Source: Chrysophaeum taylorii
Taxonomy: Eukaryota > Sar > Pelagophyceae > Pelagomonadales > Pelagomonadaceae
Length of the DNA stretch: 42,924 nucleotides
NCBI GenBank assembly: GCA_029834535.1
Contig: JAQMWT010000465.1
Span: forward strand, 1-42,924
Direction: 5' to 3'
Made by a program: the position numbers and the translations under genes. This document shows, piece after piece, positions 29,436 to 39,687 of this stretch; within the stretch, counting starts at the first letter, position 1, and each line of letters starts with the position of its first letter. The notes beneath the pieces were generated by a model that worked only from the letters and a program-made list of their open reading frames with translations, was not told where the DNA came from and ran no database searches.

Positions 29436-30993
29436 TTAACAATTTCATGTTAGACCGAGAGGACCTGTCAAAAGTGCGGGGGTAAATTGGACGGTCATGA
29501 GACTGGCCGGCAGTTTTCTTGGTGACGTAAGAATCACCAGAACGATAATACGATAAATCGCTGCGAGAGAAAGGCTGGCGAGCATCATTAGAGTTACGCA
29601 AGCGTCTAGCATTAAACGTGGAAGATGTACCAGGTTGGGACGAAGTGATGAAGGCGAGTGTGTTAGCAGTTTGAGTCAGACTTTTGTCTGATGAGTCCAA
29701 AGTGTGTGTAAGTAGTAACTTTGGCTTTGGTTGAGATGATAAACCTTCGACATAGGGTTGCCAAGAAACAGGGCGTTCTAAGCGTCTTTTGTTCGACCCA
29801 TTTGATACTACATTGTAAAGGTCTAATGCGTATTCTAAAATGTAGCTAGGGTTGGTAGGGTGACACAATCGTTCAGCTTCTGGCACAGGCCGAGATGAAG
29901 ATCGGGTTTCGTACATATAACACCAATCTACCCAACCACGATCGTAACGGTTGTTGCTGGTATTATCGGCATAATGCCGATGTATCTCTTCATAGATTTT
30001 TCTGCAAAGAGTGCCAAAGTCGAATTGAAGGTCAGTCTCTTCCTGGTTAAGTTGGTAAGAGATTTGCCTAAATGCTAGGACAGCTTCGATAAATACATGG
30101 ACATACCAGTTAGGATTATAAACAACAGAGTTAAATTGCTGTTTCAAATAGGACACATCAGTAGTCGTAACAGACTCGTAGTGACTAAAGGCGATGAGCA
30201 TAATAGCTCGAGCCTTGTTGGGTAAATAACTTTTGTTGTATACCTCATTGATGGCGGGCCAGGCCGCAAGTGCCGGTTTTCCAACACTTTCGAGATTGAA
30301 GTAAGTATGCAAGAATGTAGCATACGTGTTCTGATAAGTGTGCCAGTCAGCAGCAGTTAACGAAAACATGGTAACAGGGGCACGAACACGGGTGTCGAAA
30401 GCTAGTGCCTTCGGGTGCGCGCGATTTGAGATTCGTTCCTCTTCTAAGAAACGAGCATTGATTTCAGGACGTAATGCCTTGACTTCATTGTCGTAACAGA
30501 CAGTAGCTAGCTGAGCTACTTCTGCATCAGGTAAGTGGGGAAAAGCTTCGTTGGTGAAATGCCATTCCTGGTACTCAGGGGGCAATTCACCATTAGCTAA
30601 ACGGAGATCAGCAGCCCTATCGGTCTTCCATTCCAGGAAAACGCGATCGAGAATTTGATTCCGGAGGATCTCGTAGTCCTTGCATGACCGAGTATATGCT
30701 TCGTACGAGTCGTACTCGAGGAAAGCATCGGCATGACTGGACCGTAACAATTGCTTAATGTGCTTGATTTGCAAGGATACCTTGCGAGTTTGAAGCTGAA
30801 ATCGATTTCCATCGTTAAGAAACTCAACGACAGGAGCTTCGAGCTTCGATATATCCGCACCTGTGATCGCCTTGGGTGCGGCTCGTGCTGCGTGTTCTGC
30901 CATAGCAGTTGACGGGGAACCTGTGGGTTCAGTCACGCAGTTGATACTGTCTATACATTCTAAGGGGGTCTGTCTATCGGTGTCTATGTACAC
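29398..30993 (-). CDS. Gag-like protein of element C1
   Basis: A 531-codon open frame; the likely start is the ATG at about 30903 (MAEHAARAAPKAITGADISK), as the upstream part looks like leader. The protein is mostly helical with a conserved-looking middle (WYVHVFIEAVLAFRQISYQL, EEIHRHYADNTSNNRYDRGW). Its C-terminus is Ser/Arg/Asn-rich and basic (ending RPHLKHPARTV), suggesting nucleic-acid binding; no zinc knuckle is visible. Position before the protease-like frame supports Gag. Parts are repeated in C2 at 38499-39392 with small changes. The frame is intact, so this copy is younger or better kept than its surroundings. Confidence 0.65.
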   Translation of the reverse strand: MYIDTDRQTPLECIDSINCVTEPTGSPSTAMAEHAARAAPKAITGADISKLEAPVVEFLNDGNRFQLQTRKVSLQIKHIKQLLRSSHADAFLEYDSYEAYTRSCKDYEILRNQILDRVFLEWKTDRAADLRLANGELPPEYQEWHFTNEAFPHLPDAEVAQLATVCYDNEVKALRPEINARFLEEERISNRAHPKALAFDTRVRAPVTMFSLTAADWHTYQNTYATFLHTYFNLESVGKPALAAWPAINEVYNKSYLPNKARAIMLIAFSHYESVTTTDVSYLKQQFNSVVYNPNWYVHVFIEAVLAFRQISYQLNQEETDLQFDFGTLCRKIYEEIHRHYADNTSNNRYDRGWVDWCYMYETRSSSRPVPEAERLCHPTNPSYILEYALDLYNVVSNGSNKRRLERPVSWQPYVEGLSSQPKPKLLLTHTLDSSDKSLTQTANTLAFITSSQPGTSSTFNARRLRNSNDARQPFSRSDLSYYRSGDSYVTKKTAGQSHDRPIYPRTFDRSSRSNMKLLNRPHLKHPARTV

Positions 30994-31739
30994 TCATCGT
31001 TTTCGATGGAAATATGTATATTTGACGACTGTGCAAGCTGTGAGTCCAGAGTAGTGTCGCTAAGCGTAGTCACTCAGGCAGCTGGTTAGTTTTGGTGCTC
31101 TCAAGGAGCTTGTTAAGTGCATTGCCATGGAATGTGCGAGTGGACGTACCCCAAATATTCCATAACATGTGTGCAAGAGTACAGGTTAGCCAATTACACA
31201 CACATCAACATTGACATGACAATACGATACTATGAACAGGTGCACACAAGGTTACACGATCACGTGTGCAAAAAAATGCTATATACAGCCCAATGGTAAT
31301 GGCGTTGTATTTACAAGTGTGTTTTCGTGGCGAGGCTAAACAGGCGCGGTAATTGTTCAAAACCCATAGGTTACGTGCGCGTTTTAACACATGGTTTCTC
31401 AGGGACCCGCCTGGGCCCATAACCTGCAGAGCAGTAGCACGCAGTGGTAAGTCACCTGGGAAACCAGCCCGTCTCATCATGAACGTCTCGAAGTATTTAA
31501 TTCGGGGAATGAAAAGGTATGTTCCCTATATCCTCAGAACACGACAGGCGGCATCTAGAACTACACGAGAAAGGTAAAGTGTATAGTGCTACATACCTCG
31601 GGACGCGCTAGACCATGATGATGAGCGTAGGCACAAATCAGAGGACTATTTGATTGCGTAGAAAGGAAGAAGAAGGGGTAAGGAAGAGATCACGTTCTCG
31701 ACGGACGGATAAGGGTAAGAGACAGCAGATTTCTCTGCA
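30994..31739 (-). repeat. 5' LTR and leader of element C1
   Basis: 31426-31739 is repeated almost exactly at 39393-39687 plus 40094-40113, which fixes its outer end at TGCAGAGAA (31739). The inner limit of the LTR cannot be set because C2 is deleted there. On the minus strand TGGACTCACAGC (near 31045) could be a primer-binding site. Confidence 0.65.
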
Positions 31740-32113
31740 CACAGGAGGAGGCGAGTCCACAGGTCTCATAATCGGGTCGAAAAAAAAGCCCAAGAATATT
31801 GCACACAATGACGGAGCATTAGTTTCGCCTCGTCATCTAAGTGCGGATTGTCAGGAATTCCCAACTCCTGAACAACCTTGTCAACTTCTTCCTTCGTAGG
31901 AATTTGAACTTTCATGGCTTCGTTATCCTTGACATGCTCAGGAGTTTGCGGTAGCGGTGCACCCTCAGCATCGCGCGGCGCATCTTTCCATGGCACATCA
32001 AACTTTTTCTCATATTTTAGTCTCACTTCCGGGTGGCTTTTGTTGACCCTCTCGCCTTTGACACGAACACTCGGCTCACTCTTGATCTTCGGTCCCCGAT
32101 CTCGCTCATGATC
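31740..32113 (-). pseudogene. Pre-RT linker of element B
   Basis: Matches A 12614-12990: RLKYEKKFDVPWKDAPRDAE, EVDKVVQELGIPDNPHLDDE and CVQYSWAFF. A run of eight T (five in A) shifts the frame and ends it with STRL-stop, just where the RT would begin. In A the same junction is broken by a different indel. Confidence 0.8.
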
Positions 32114-34063
32114 TTACGGAACGTCCAAATTTGGTTTTCGGGGGGGGGCAGCAGAAGAAGCATGAGACGTCCCCGGCTCATCTGTTGCAGGCGGAATCAA
32201 CGGTACCTCGGGAGGTTTCCATTTGGTGCGATCTTGGAGATCATCAGTCGATACCCATCTTACGACACGTGTGCGCGTGTTTAACAGCGGAACTTGTACG
32301 TGACGAAGGGTGGTTTCATCAATTTGCAAATAATAATCAAACAGTCGGTCTGCAGGACTCAACGCCGACGGCAATGCTTCGCCGCTCAAGTGAAAGTCCT
32401 TGGTCACTGAGTTGTGCAGATCGAGTACTAACAAGGTCATCGTGTCTGGTGGCACGACGGACGCCAAGTGTTTCAACGAGGTCGTCCTCGAGAAGCCGGC
32501 CCAATCAAAATCAAGGGGCATTGTCAGCAACTCCGAAGTCATTTTCAGATTCAGAGATCGGTAATCGGAACGGTGCGGTCCTACACGAAGCGGGACACGC
32601 GTAACGGTGTAAGCTGCGTCTGTCGCGGCTCGTGATGATCCTAAATTGTTCATCTGAAGTAAATGTCGTTCGTCGGCGTAGCCAAGCGCGGCGGCGAACT
32701 CTTGTTGCATATTCTTGCAAGTCTTGGCAACTGCGCGCAAATGGAGCGGATGGCTAGAAACCAACAATCGCACGCTACAGCTCATCAAACTGGGCGTTAT
32801 GTCGTAAAAATTGACGACGTACACGTCAGGGTGTAAACGTGCAACGTATGAAATAATCGAGGCCTCCTGCTCTATCAACCACATGAAGAAACCAGCCGTC
32901 TTGCATAATTTCATCGTCCAGTGGGTAGCGGTGACTCCCTTCCCAACATCTCTGGATGTCAAGTTGCACAGAGCGGAGTGTACGCAGGGTGGCGACGCGA
33001 CACACATCGACGACGACCATTCCGCGAATGGTAAATAAGATTCGATCAACTGTAAGGTTGCAACATAGCGACCACACAGTGTGTGTTGCACCACAGGAAT
33101 ATTAGGAAAGTTCTTGTGGTGGATCTGGTTGGCGGTGTCCGACACATCGAGTGCTAGCACGACTCGAAACGACGTCCCACACATTTCGTTGGCTCGTTGG
33201 AGACCTAAAGTACTGCCTCCGGCTCCACTGAACAGCATCACCACCTTGCGGTAAGTGATTGGAAGCCATTGAACCTCTTCGTATCGGCAGCGGATCTCCG
33301 CTTCGGTGATCTCGCGGCATTTCTTATCATCTTCTTCCGACCTTCGAGCGAAATCGTCGCTGCCCTCGGGTCGTTTGAGGGTGGACTTGTCCGCCATAGC
33401 GGTCGTAGCGTCCTTCTGCACCGTGCTCAGCAGCATCGGCGGGGGAGATTCGTCGCATCGCGTCAAGTGACTAGCGACAGAAACGGCGAAAGAAAGGTCC
33501 CCCTTGTCGTATCCTTCTTCGCATTCTTTCGTAAGTTCGTTGATCGTAGAGACGTTCAACTCATCTTCGTATCTAACGATACCGCCAATCGCAAGGACTT
33601 CGCCTTGAGTGACGACCGTCGGCACTTCTGCCGTGGCAGTAACCGCCACCCGAGCAGCGGACCGGTCGTGCTCTTCGCAAGAAGAACACATTCCTTCGAC
33701 AACTCCCAACTGCTCGTTCTCAGCAAACGTAGCGACGAAAACCTGTCCCATTTTCATAGGTTTCGACAAAATAACCGGTAGATTGTAAGTTCGACCGGGC
33801 TCGATTTGAAGCGTGCGCGCAGCGTAAGCCACCACTTCTCGCGCGGCTTCTCCCGGAGCTGGGGAGAATTTGGTCGTAGCATGTCCCCGCGTAGCCAAGG
33901 CTACCGTTCGTTCCGGCGGCGGGCTGCGGAGATCTTTAATCGTGCTCAAGCGAGCGTAAACTCGAGTCTTGACTAGGTCGAGACTCTTCCGAAAGGCATC
34001 GTGTTGATGATTGTAAATCGGTACGGTTATCGGGTCTCGATCGTAAATAGATCGAAAGGTCAC
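32114..34063 (-). CDS. C5 cytosine methyltransferase domain of element B
   Basis: 649 codons open. C5-methyltransferase motifs in order: motif I VVMLFSGAGGSTLGLQRANE (33190-33245), motif IV ASPPCVHSALCN with the catalytic Pro-Cys (about 32970-32995), the glutamate motif as WLIEQEAS, motif VIII as SCSVRLLV, and IX/X as RSLNLKMTSELLTMPLDF and LASVVPPDTM. Versus A the first arginine of motif VIII is Ser, which may weaken binding. Highly similar to A throughout by eye. The domain should transfer a methyl group from S-adenosylmethionine to cytosine in DNA. The N-terminal 300 residues are the unassigned region between protease and enzyme. The start is arbitrary, because the frame is broken at about 34120 by a stop. 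Confidence 0.83.
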   Translation of the reverse strand: MTFRSIYDRDPITVPIYNHQHDAFRKSLDLVKTRVYARLSTIKDLRSPPPERTVALATRGHATTKFSPAPGEAAREVVAYAARTLQIEPGRTYNLPVILSKPMKMGQVFVATFAENEQLGVVEGMCSSCEEHDRSAARVAVTATAEVPTVVTQGEVLAIGGIVRYEDELNVSTINELTKECEEGYDKGDLSFAVSVASHLTRCDESPPPMLLSTVQKDATTAMADKSTLKRPEGSDDFARRSEEDDKKCREITEAEIRCRYEEVQWLPITYRKVVMLFSGAGGSTLGLQRANEMCGTSFRVVLALDVSDTANQIHHKNFPNIPVVQHTLCGRYVATLQLIESYLPFAEWSSSMCVASPPCVHSALCNLTSRDVGKGVTATHWTMKLCKTAGFFMWLIEQEASIISYVARLHPDVYVVNFYDITPSLMSCSVRLLVSSHPLHLRAVAKTCKNMQQEFAAALGYADERHLLQMNNLGSSRAATDAAYTVTRVPLRVGPHRSDYRSLNLKMTSELLTMPLDFDWAGFSRTTSLKHLASVVPPDTMTLLVLDLHNSVTKDFHLSGEALPSALSPADRLFDYYLQIDETTLRHVQVPLLNTRTRVVRWVSTDDLQDRTKWKPPEVPLIPPATDEPGTSHASSAAPPRKPNLDVP

Positions 34064-35358
34064 GATGGGTGCATCGACTCGTTCATCCTTGACTTTAATC
34101 TTCTTGCGCCCGTAGACGACTTAGGTTCGATAAAAACTGATCCGATCGTGGGGGTAGTCCACGACGGCTCCTAAAACTCGTATATCGCGCCCCCCCCCAA
34201 CAGGAACAGATTGTTCGTATCGGCCACAATAGCGACAATGGGGGTGGCGATGTTGTCGGCGAGAGCGACCCGAATCGCGATCCAACGAAAGATCGTCGTC
34301 GTATTCAACCCAGATCCGTACAGCTTGCGCTTAATCGGAAGTTCGCCTTCATCGACAAACAGCTTATCTTTGGCCAACTTTCTGACCATTTATCGGAAAA
34401 TATAAGAAACATCTGCCATTCCATCGACACCGAAAGTCGTCGAGAATTTCGGTCCGTCACGATTCCTGTAGATGTGACAGGCCATAAACGTAAGAGTACC
34501 CGTATCCAAACAACGCAGGGTAACCAAATCATCTTGGATCGTCTTGCCATCTCGCGGCGTCAACGCAGTGTGAGCACATTGGGCTCTGACTCGCTCATCT
34601 CCGGGGTTGGGCATCGATACCGCGGCTTGAGCTCTCGTATCATCCGTTGTTGGCGTCATCGACGTGACGCTCGCGGCAACCTCTTTATCTGGCGGCTTCC
34701 GCTCTTCCTCCGTGACAATCTCGGAGGGAATCAGTGCTGGTAGGGGATCCCGATCTTCGTTATTCTCGGAAGCAAAGGACCTCTCCCATAACTCATTCAT
34801 TTCGTCTTTCCAGAATACATCCGTAGATTCATTCGTCATCGGTTGATCATCCTCATCCTCGGCGATCGGTTCCGTGTCGGCTGCGGCTTCGAGTCCGTAG
34901 CTGGGCGGCTGTTCTGGTGGCTTCTTTAGCAAGAAGTTCCGAGTTCTCGTCCACCAATCCTGCAGGTTCCACGTCGGCTCGTCTTCGTCCCCATCGAGAA
35001 CGCTGCTAATCTTCTTCTTAAATCTATCCTTCTCTTCCGGCGGCGTGTCCGTGGCTCGATCCGTCGTAACCGAAACCGTTGTTTCGGGGGGGTCCGCAGG
35101 AGAAGATGGCGTCGTCCCCGACGTCAACTCTATCGTAAACTCGTCGTCTGCATCACTCGCGATGGTCATCGTCTCGTCCGTCGAATGATCATCCGAGCTA
35201 TCACTGCAGAAATCCATGTCTGGCTCACAGACAGTTCGGTCGCTAAAGGTCGTCTCTGGAGGGTCCAAAGATAAGCCGATAGCGTCGAGGGCTTCCTCGT
35301 CAAAAACAAACGGTGGGTCGTCCGTGGACGACTCGTCAAATAACGTTATCGCGGACAC
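34064..35358 (-). pseudogene. Protease and pre-protease region of element B
   Basis: The open piece 34390-35358 ends at FGVDGMADVSYIFR then TAA, where A has CRE (GAA to TAA). The frame continues as MVRKLAKDKL and reaches NNLFLLGG, where a run of C bases (about 34189-34198) shifts it. The same D-G-M-A active-site variant as in A is present. The upstream part is acidic (DDPPFVFDEEALDAIGLSLD), as in A. Protease would cut the Gag-Pol chain. Confidence 0.7.
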
Positions 35359-36918
35359 TGGTTCACAAGGTGTAGCTTCTTCATCTTCCGAGTCTGAATC
35401 GTCTTCCCAGTATCGTGGAGCTTCGAGGTCATCGCTCTATTCTTCGACTTCATCGCTCGACATCGCCTCGTAAATCTGTGCCAAAGACCGACGATCGGTC
35501 AGCACGTCGTTGGGTGGCTCTTCCGTCGGCGGGCGAGCAAGATCGTCGAATGCGGCCGCGACGCGGGCATAGGCTGCGTCGTCGGTGCGGGTGTCCGTGT
35601 TCGGGTACACCATCACTCCTAATGGTAGCTGTTGACCGCAAGGGGTCGTAAACGTGAACGTTGCAGACGAATGTCCCGAGTCTTCTCGGTAACGTCCATC
35701 GTCCGAATTTCGATCGCAAGATCTTCGTCGCCGGCGGCGGCGTGAATGTCTACTAGAGCTCCGGCTTTCTTTCCGTCGGCGCGGGCGCGAGCTGCTACGG
35801 CCCTTGTCGCGGCGTCGGGGGCTCCGGCTATCTCGACGGCCCGGTCGTGTCGAAGACGATCGGCCGTGTCCATCTTTCAAGTGCTTCACGGAATCCATAA
35901 CCGTGGTCAGCTGCGTGCCCATGTCGTTGAGTCTGCTCTGAATATCGTGAGCGGCGCTCGAACCGAGGGTGGCATTGGAACTGCCGTCGTCACGCGAATG
36001 ATTATCTTTCTTCTGTCGGCTCTTCCATCGTCCCCGAGAGATGGGCTTTTTACCGTCTTCGATGTACTTACACATCGCCACGTAATAGTCATCAGGCTCG
36101 CGATTGCAAATGACCCGGTTCCCGTGTTCATCCTTTTCGTGGGTCGTTAAGAAGAACCCACAATCCTTGAGTGTGCTCTCGAACCACTTTTTCGGATTAT
36201 CTTCTAAACGCAATGCTTCATATTTCGGCGTCTTATCTTTCGGTCCCGAGGCGAGCGCTCGTCCTCCGCGTCCAGACGGTGGCTTCTGCGGCTTCCCGCC
36301 CGACGGGTTCGGTGAATTTCGGCTGTTCCGCTCCGCCATTGCGGTTGCGAAATCGTTCTCGAGCCGTGTAATCAATGACAACGTCGACGTGTACGTATTA
36401 AACGTCGTCGGGTGCCCGCTGCGCATGGTTCGCACGCGGGATTTCAATTCGCTGGACTCCAGTCCACGTATCAAGTAAGAGATGATCTCCACGTCGTTGA
36501 GATCTCGTTGGGCCACAGAGCAGTACGCCATGGCCTCTTTCTGAAATTTGATGCAATAAGTATGCACGTGGCGTTCTCCAGATCGTTTCGGAACGGTCGA
36601 TTGGGTCGTGCCTTGCAGTTTTCGTAGCAATTCCTCTGCCGTCATCGGCAATGGGCAACTCTCTCGGAAGTATCTCAAAATCTTGAGGCAGTACTTCTCG
36701 TTCAGTCGTCGTAGTCGTCGTACCACTGAACCGTACTCCTCATCGTCGATATCCCGACGTAAATAAAAAGACGCTGGATGATCGAGATCTGTACACACGT
36801 CTTCGTACTTCTTCAGATGTTCTCGGAAAATCGGTGCGACGGTGTCGCGCAGGCTCGCGGGCAGTAGGTACCGCAGCTTCTCCATGCTAAAATGGTCTTC
36901 GGCTAACGTACTCATCAC
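35359..36918 (-). CDS. Gag capsid and SR-rich region of element B
   Basis: 493 codons to a TAG at 35437, then further in frame. Residues 1-180 look like a retrotransposon capsid: LRRLNEKYCLKILRYFRE, FQKEAMAYCSVAQRDLND, VEIISYLIRGLESSELKSRV and a final helix with LITRLENDFATAM. Residues 330-400 are Arg/Ser-rich (SRSSSRHSRRRRRRRS) with no CCHC knuckle, a likely RNA-binding substitute. The TAG replaces a codon in the EES-DDLEAPRYWE stretch kept in A. A lacks the capsid part at this position. Confidence 0.7.
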
Positions 36919-36929
36919 CGCGCCCGCAT

Positions 36930-37697
36930 CTAAATCGAACTGATCCTGATCGCGTCCATCAAGAACCAGTTAAAAAAAAGAGTTTCGGTCTTTAATCCGG
37001 AGGTCGGTCGCCGATCCTTGCTGCGATCGTGCTTGGCTAACGCGCTGGCGAAACGATCCGTGAAGGCCATAAGGAACTTCTGGTTGTCAGTTCTTCCGTC
37101 GTCATGCGTCTCCTCCTTTTCTTCGCAATCGTCGTCTTCATAGCGCGGCTTCCTAGCTTTCGCGCGTGATCGTGTAGTTGGCGGCTCTTCCTCGGCTCGG
37201 GACCCCGGGCTGCTCGCTCGCCTCGATCGACTCGGCGTACGCAACTCGTCCCTTTCTCGGGTCAATGAATTTACTTGATCTTGGAGGTCATCTGCTCGAG
37301 CGTTGGCCTTCCGCACTTGCTCTCGGGATTCTTCTGCCTCCTTCCGCTGTAGCCGCTCCTTTCGATCGCTCTCTTCCGCTATTTGTTGTAAAAGTCGTTC
37401 CTGCGAACGTTCGTTTTCTTCCCGTATCGAACGTAAATGGGCCTCGTATAATTCATTCATTCTCGTTACGTCCGGGGTTCGTGCACGCGTTGACGGGGCT
37501 GTCGGTCGTCCTCCCGGCGGTCTCTCCGCCGGTTCGCCGTTGTTGTAGTCTAGCTCTACTTCCTCGTTGTCAACTTCGGTGTCGTGCTCTTCGTCATCAT
37601 CATCATCATCTTCATCATTCCTCTCGCTCGTCTCATCCTGACGGCTTGGCGGTTCGTCGTATCGCGTCTGCTCGTCGGCAGCATCATCGTCTTCCAT
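36930..37697 (-). CDS. Gag N-terminal region of element B
   Basis: Acidic N-terminus (DEDDDDDDEEHDTEVDNEEV), Pro-rich linker, then a charged coiled coil (NELYEAHLRSIREENERSQE) and TPSRSRRASSPGSRAEEEPP. The first 200 residues match A's Gag. It then reads NQKFLMAFTDRFASALAKHD and is thrown out of frame by an A8 run near 36970. The other frame continues as LVLDGRDQDQFDLDAGAV into the capsid part, so this was one protein. Confidence 0.7.
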   Translation of the reverse strand: MEDDDAADEQTRYDEPPSRQDETSERNDEDDDDDDEEHDTEVDNEEVELDYNNGEPAERPPGGRPTAPSTRARTPDVTRMNELYEAHLRSIREENERSQERLLQQIAEESDRKERLQRKEAEESREQVRKANARADDLQDQVNSLTRERDELRTPSRSRRASSPGSRAEEEPPTTRSRAKARKPRYEDDDCEEKEETHDDGRTDNQKFLMAFTDRFASALAKHDRSKDRRPTSGLKTETLFFNWFLMDAIRISSI

Positions 37698-38139
37698 ATC
37701 GGCCCTGGCTCGTTCTAATCGGCCGAGATCAGAGCGGGTCCAAAATGGGTGAGTCGTCGTCGTTCTCGTGCTCCTTCGACTCTGGGACTTCTACTCGTCC
37801 ACGACACGCGTAATATCGTCGTCGCATGTGTCTTCCATCGACCGATCTATCAGTCCGGCGGGCGGCAGAATTCGTCTCTGCCCGGCAATCAATGCCTCAG
37901 TGAGTTGCGATCTCACTCCGCTCGCCTGCGGCAGCGGTACCCGGGTTGCGCGTCGGCTAAAACCGAATCGCGCGTCGTCTCCTCCGACGACTAGCGTATC
38001 CGGCCGGGGAACTTTCCCACGGCAGTGGTCCTCCTGGACCTCTTCGTCGGCGCGCTTGATCAGGGCGCGCACGGCTTGTCCGGACTGTGTAGAGAATGCA
38101 AGATGCACTCGTCCACCGCGACCGATATGGTCGCTCGAA

Positions 38140-38157
38140 TCTCGTATTTCTCCACCA
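38140..38157 (-). promoter_or_regulatory. Primer-binding site of element B
   Basis: Two bases inside the 5' LTR the minus strand reads TGGTGGAGAAATACGAGA, the counterpart of A's site with four changes. Confidence 0.65.
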
Positions 38158-38159
38158 CC

Positions 38160-38498
38160 TGTGGCGTAAGGAGAATTTGGGCCTACCTGACGTGCCTTCG
38201 AATCCTGGCTCGCCGCTCGCGTCCGTGCCCTTGACGGATGGAGTCACTGGACGAGGATGGCCGTTCTCTCGCCACACAACCACAAACAACTTCCGTGCCT
38301 GGTCCTCACAACTTGAGGATCGGCTGTTGATTTATGATTAAGATATTATCGAAACACAGAAATCAGGGTGACACATGTCACGGAAAAGGAAGATGATGTC
38401 ATAAAGAAAAGTGACATCATCATGACGGAGTAGGGTGCCCCTGATAAGGGGGTCCCTAGAAGAGGGGTAAGCCGTAGGAGGCGGGAGTTGCCGCCACA
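38160..38498 (-). repeat. 5' LTR of element B
   Basis: 339 bp with ends TGTGGCG...CGCCACA, aligning with both A LTRs over its length, with about 20 bases extra near 38370 (ACACATGTCACGGAAAAGG). The right flank GTTCG should be the target duplication. Its partner is lost with the 3' end. Confidence 0.9.
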
Positions 38499-39392
38499 GT
38501 TCGACCCATTTGATACCACACTATATAAGTCTAATGCGCATTCTAAGATATAGCTAGGGTTGGTAGGGTGACAAAATCGTTCAGCGTCTGGCACAGGCCG
38601 AGATGAAGATCGAGTTTCATGCATATAACACCAATCTACCCAACCACGATCGTAACGATTGTTGCTGGTATTATCGGCATAATGCCGATGTATCTCTTCA
38701 TAAATTTTCCTACAAAGAGTACCAAAGTCGAATTGAAGGTCGGTCTCTTCCTGGTTAAGTTGGTAAGAGATTGGCCTAAATGATAGGACAGCTTCAATAA
38801 AGACATGGACATCCCTTACCCTGATCGCCGACTGCGGTTGCGATGGAGGACGGTGCCTCATGAATCCTGAGCCTTGCGAGGGCATCCGCCCTCCCGGCGT
38901 AGGTTGGCACCTATTCGCCACCCGGGCGGGCCGGTTGGCAGCCGGGACGTTCGCAGTGGGACGGGGTATGGCCGGGGGGCGAAGACGGAAGGTTATCGAC
39001 GAGTTGGTTGTCAGTCACAACGCGGTCTCCTCGTCGCATGGCGACGAGCTTGATGGTCACTCTCCGCCGACCGACCTTTCGGCGCTCCTCGTCTACAGGC
39101 CCGTGATTCCGGACTGGCTCCTGTCGGTCCAGCCTGGCTCCCATGCTCGGGAGAGATCTGAAGTTAGTTAGTTAGTTATACCAGTTAGGATTATAAACAA
39201 CAGAGTTAAACTGCTGTTTCAGGTAGGACACCGCAGTAGTCGTAACAGACTCGTAGTGACTAAAGGCAATGAGCATAATGGCTCGAGCCTTGTTGGGTAA
39301 ATAACTTTTGTTATAGACTTAATTGATGGCAGGCCAGGACGCAAGTGCTGGTTTTCCAACACTTTCGAGATTGAAGTAAGTATGCAAGAATG
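38499..39392 (-). pseudogene. Gag fragment of element C2
   Basis: Reads ISYQLNQEETDLQFDFGTLC and NRYDRGWVDWCYM, as in C1 Gag, with a few changes. Interrupted by the SINE-like repeat at 38815-39178, truncated left by B's LTR and right by the 1.1-kb deletion. Comparison with C1 gives the empty site: GGACATACCAGTTAGG. Confidence 0.8.
38815..39178 (+). repeat. SINE-like repeat copy 3, in C2 gag
   Basis: Starts CTTACCCTGATCGCCGACTG and ends in GTTAGTTAGTTA. Insertion is proven by the uninterrupted C1 copy at about 30106-30115. The flanks ATCC / ATACC suggest a short imperfect duplication. A 103-codon frame (38860-39171) runs to a stop inside the tail. Confidence 0.9.
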
Positions 39393-39687
39393 TGCAGAGC
39401 ATTAGCAAGCAGTGGTAAGTCACCTGGGAAACCATCCCGTCTCATCATGAACGTCTGGAAGTATTTAATTCGGGGAATGAAAAGGTATGTTCCCTATATC
39501 CTCAGAACACGACAGGCGGCATCTAGAACTACACGAGAAAGGTAAAGTGTATAGTGCTACATACCTCGGGGCGCGCTAGACCATGATGATGAGCGTAGGC
39601 ACAAATCAGAGGACTATTTGATTGTGTAGAAAGGAAGAATGAAGGGTAAGGAAGAGATCACGTTCTCAAAGGACGGATAAGGGTAAG
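39393..39687 (-). repeat. LTR fragment of element C2
   Basis: Near-identical to 31426-31725. The remainder, 40094-40113, lies beyond the SINE-like insertion and ends at TTCTCTGCA like C1. Confidence 0.85.

Larger units (their letters stand above)
27841..31739 (-). mobile_element. LTR element 'C1', 3'-truncated
   Basis: Minus-strand order: outer LTR/leader (to 31739), Gag (29398-30993), overlapping protease-like frame (28266-29435), then a fragment with methyltransferase motif I. RT, RNase H, integrase and the 3' LTR are missing; the element ends at short repeats at 27840. A second copy, C2, shares its gag and LTR. The LTR outer end (TGCAGAGAA on the minus strand) abuts element B exactly, so C1 inserted into B. 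The superfamily cannot be set without RT and integrase. Confidence 0.75.
31740..38498 (-). mobile_element. Ty3/gypsy element 'B' with methyltransferase, 3'-truncated
   Basis: Close relative of A in the same orientation: 5' LTR (38160-38498), PBS, Gag with capsid, SR-rich region, protease and methyltransferase. It stops at the pre-RT linker where C1's LTR begins (31739/31740). RT, RNase H, integrase and 3' LTR are not in this window. The right flank, GTTCGACCCATTTGATACC, is C gag sequence (compare 29795), so B inserted into C2. Frameshifts occur in homopolymers (A8 near 36970, C10 near 34190, T8 near 31785). Confidence 0.92.

Noticed and set aside
29655..29690. CTGATGAGTCC at 29678-29688, like a hammerhead ribozyme core
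   Set aside because: The matching GGAC-GAAA half with the required stems is absent, and the bases lie inside the conserved Gag frame (LDSSDKSLTQ).
38346..38921. 191-codon minus-strand frame
   Set aside because: It is a chimera running through the SINE-like repeat, C2 gag and B's LTR, not a gene.
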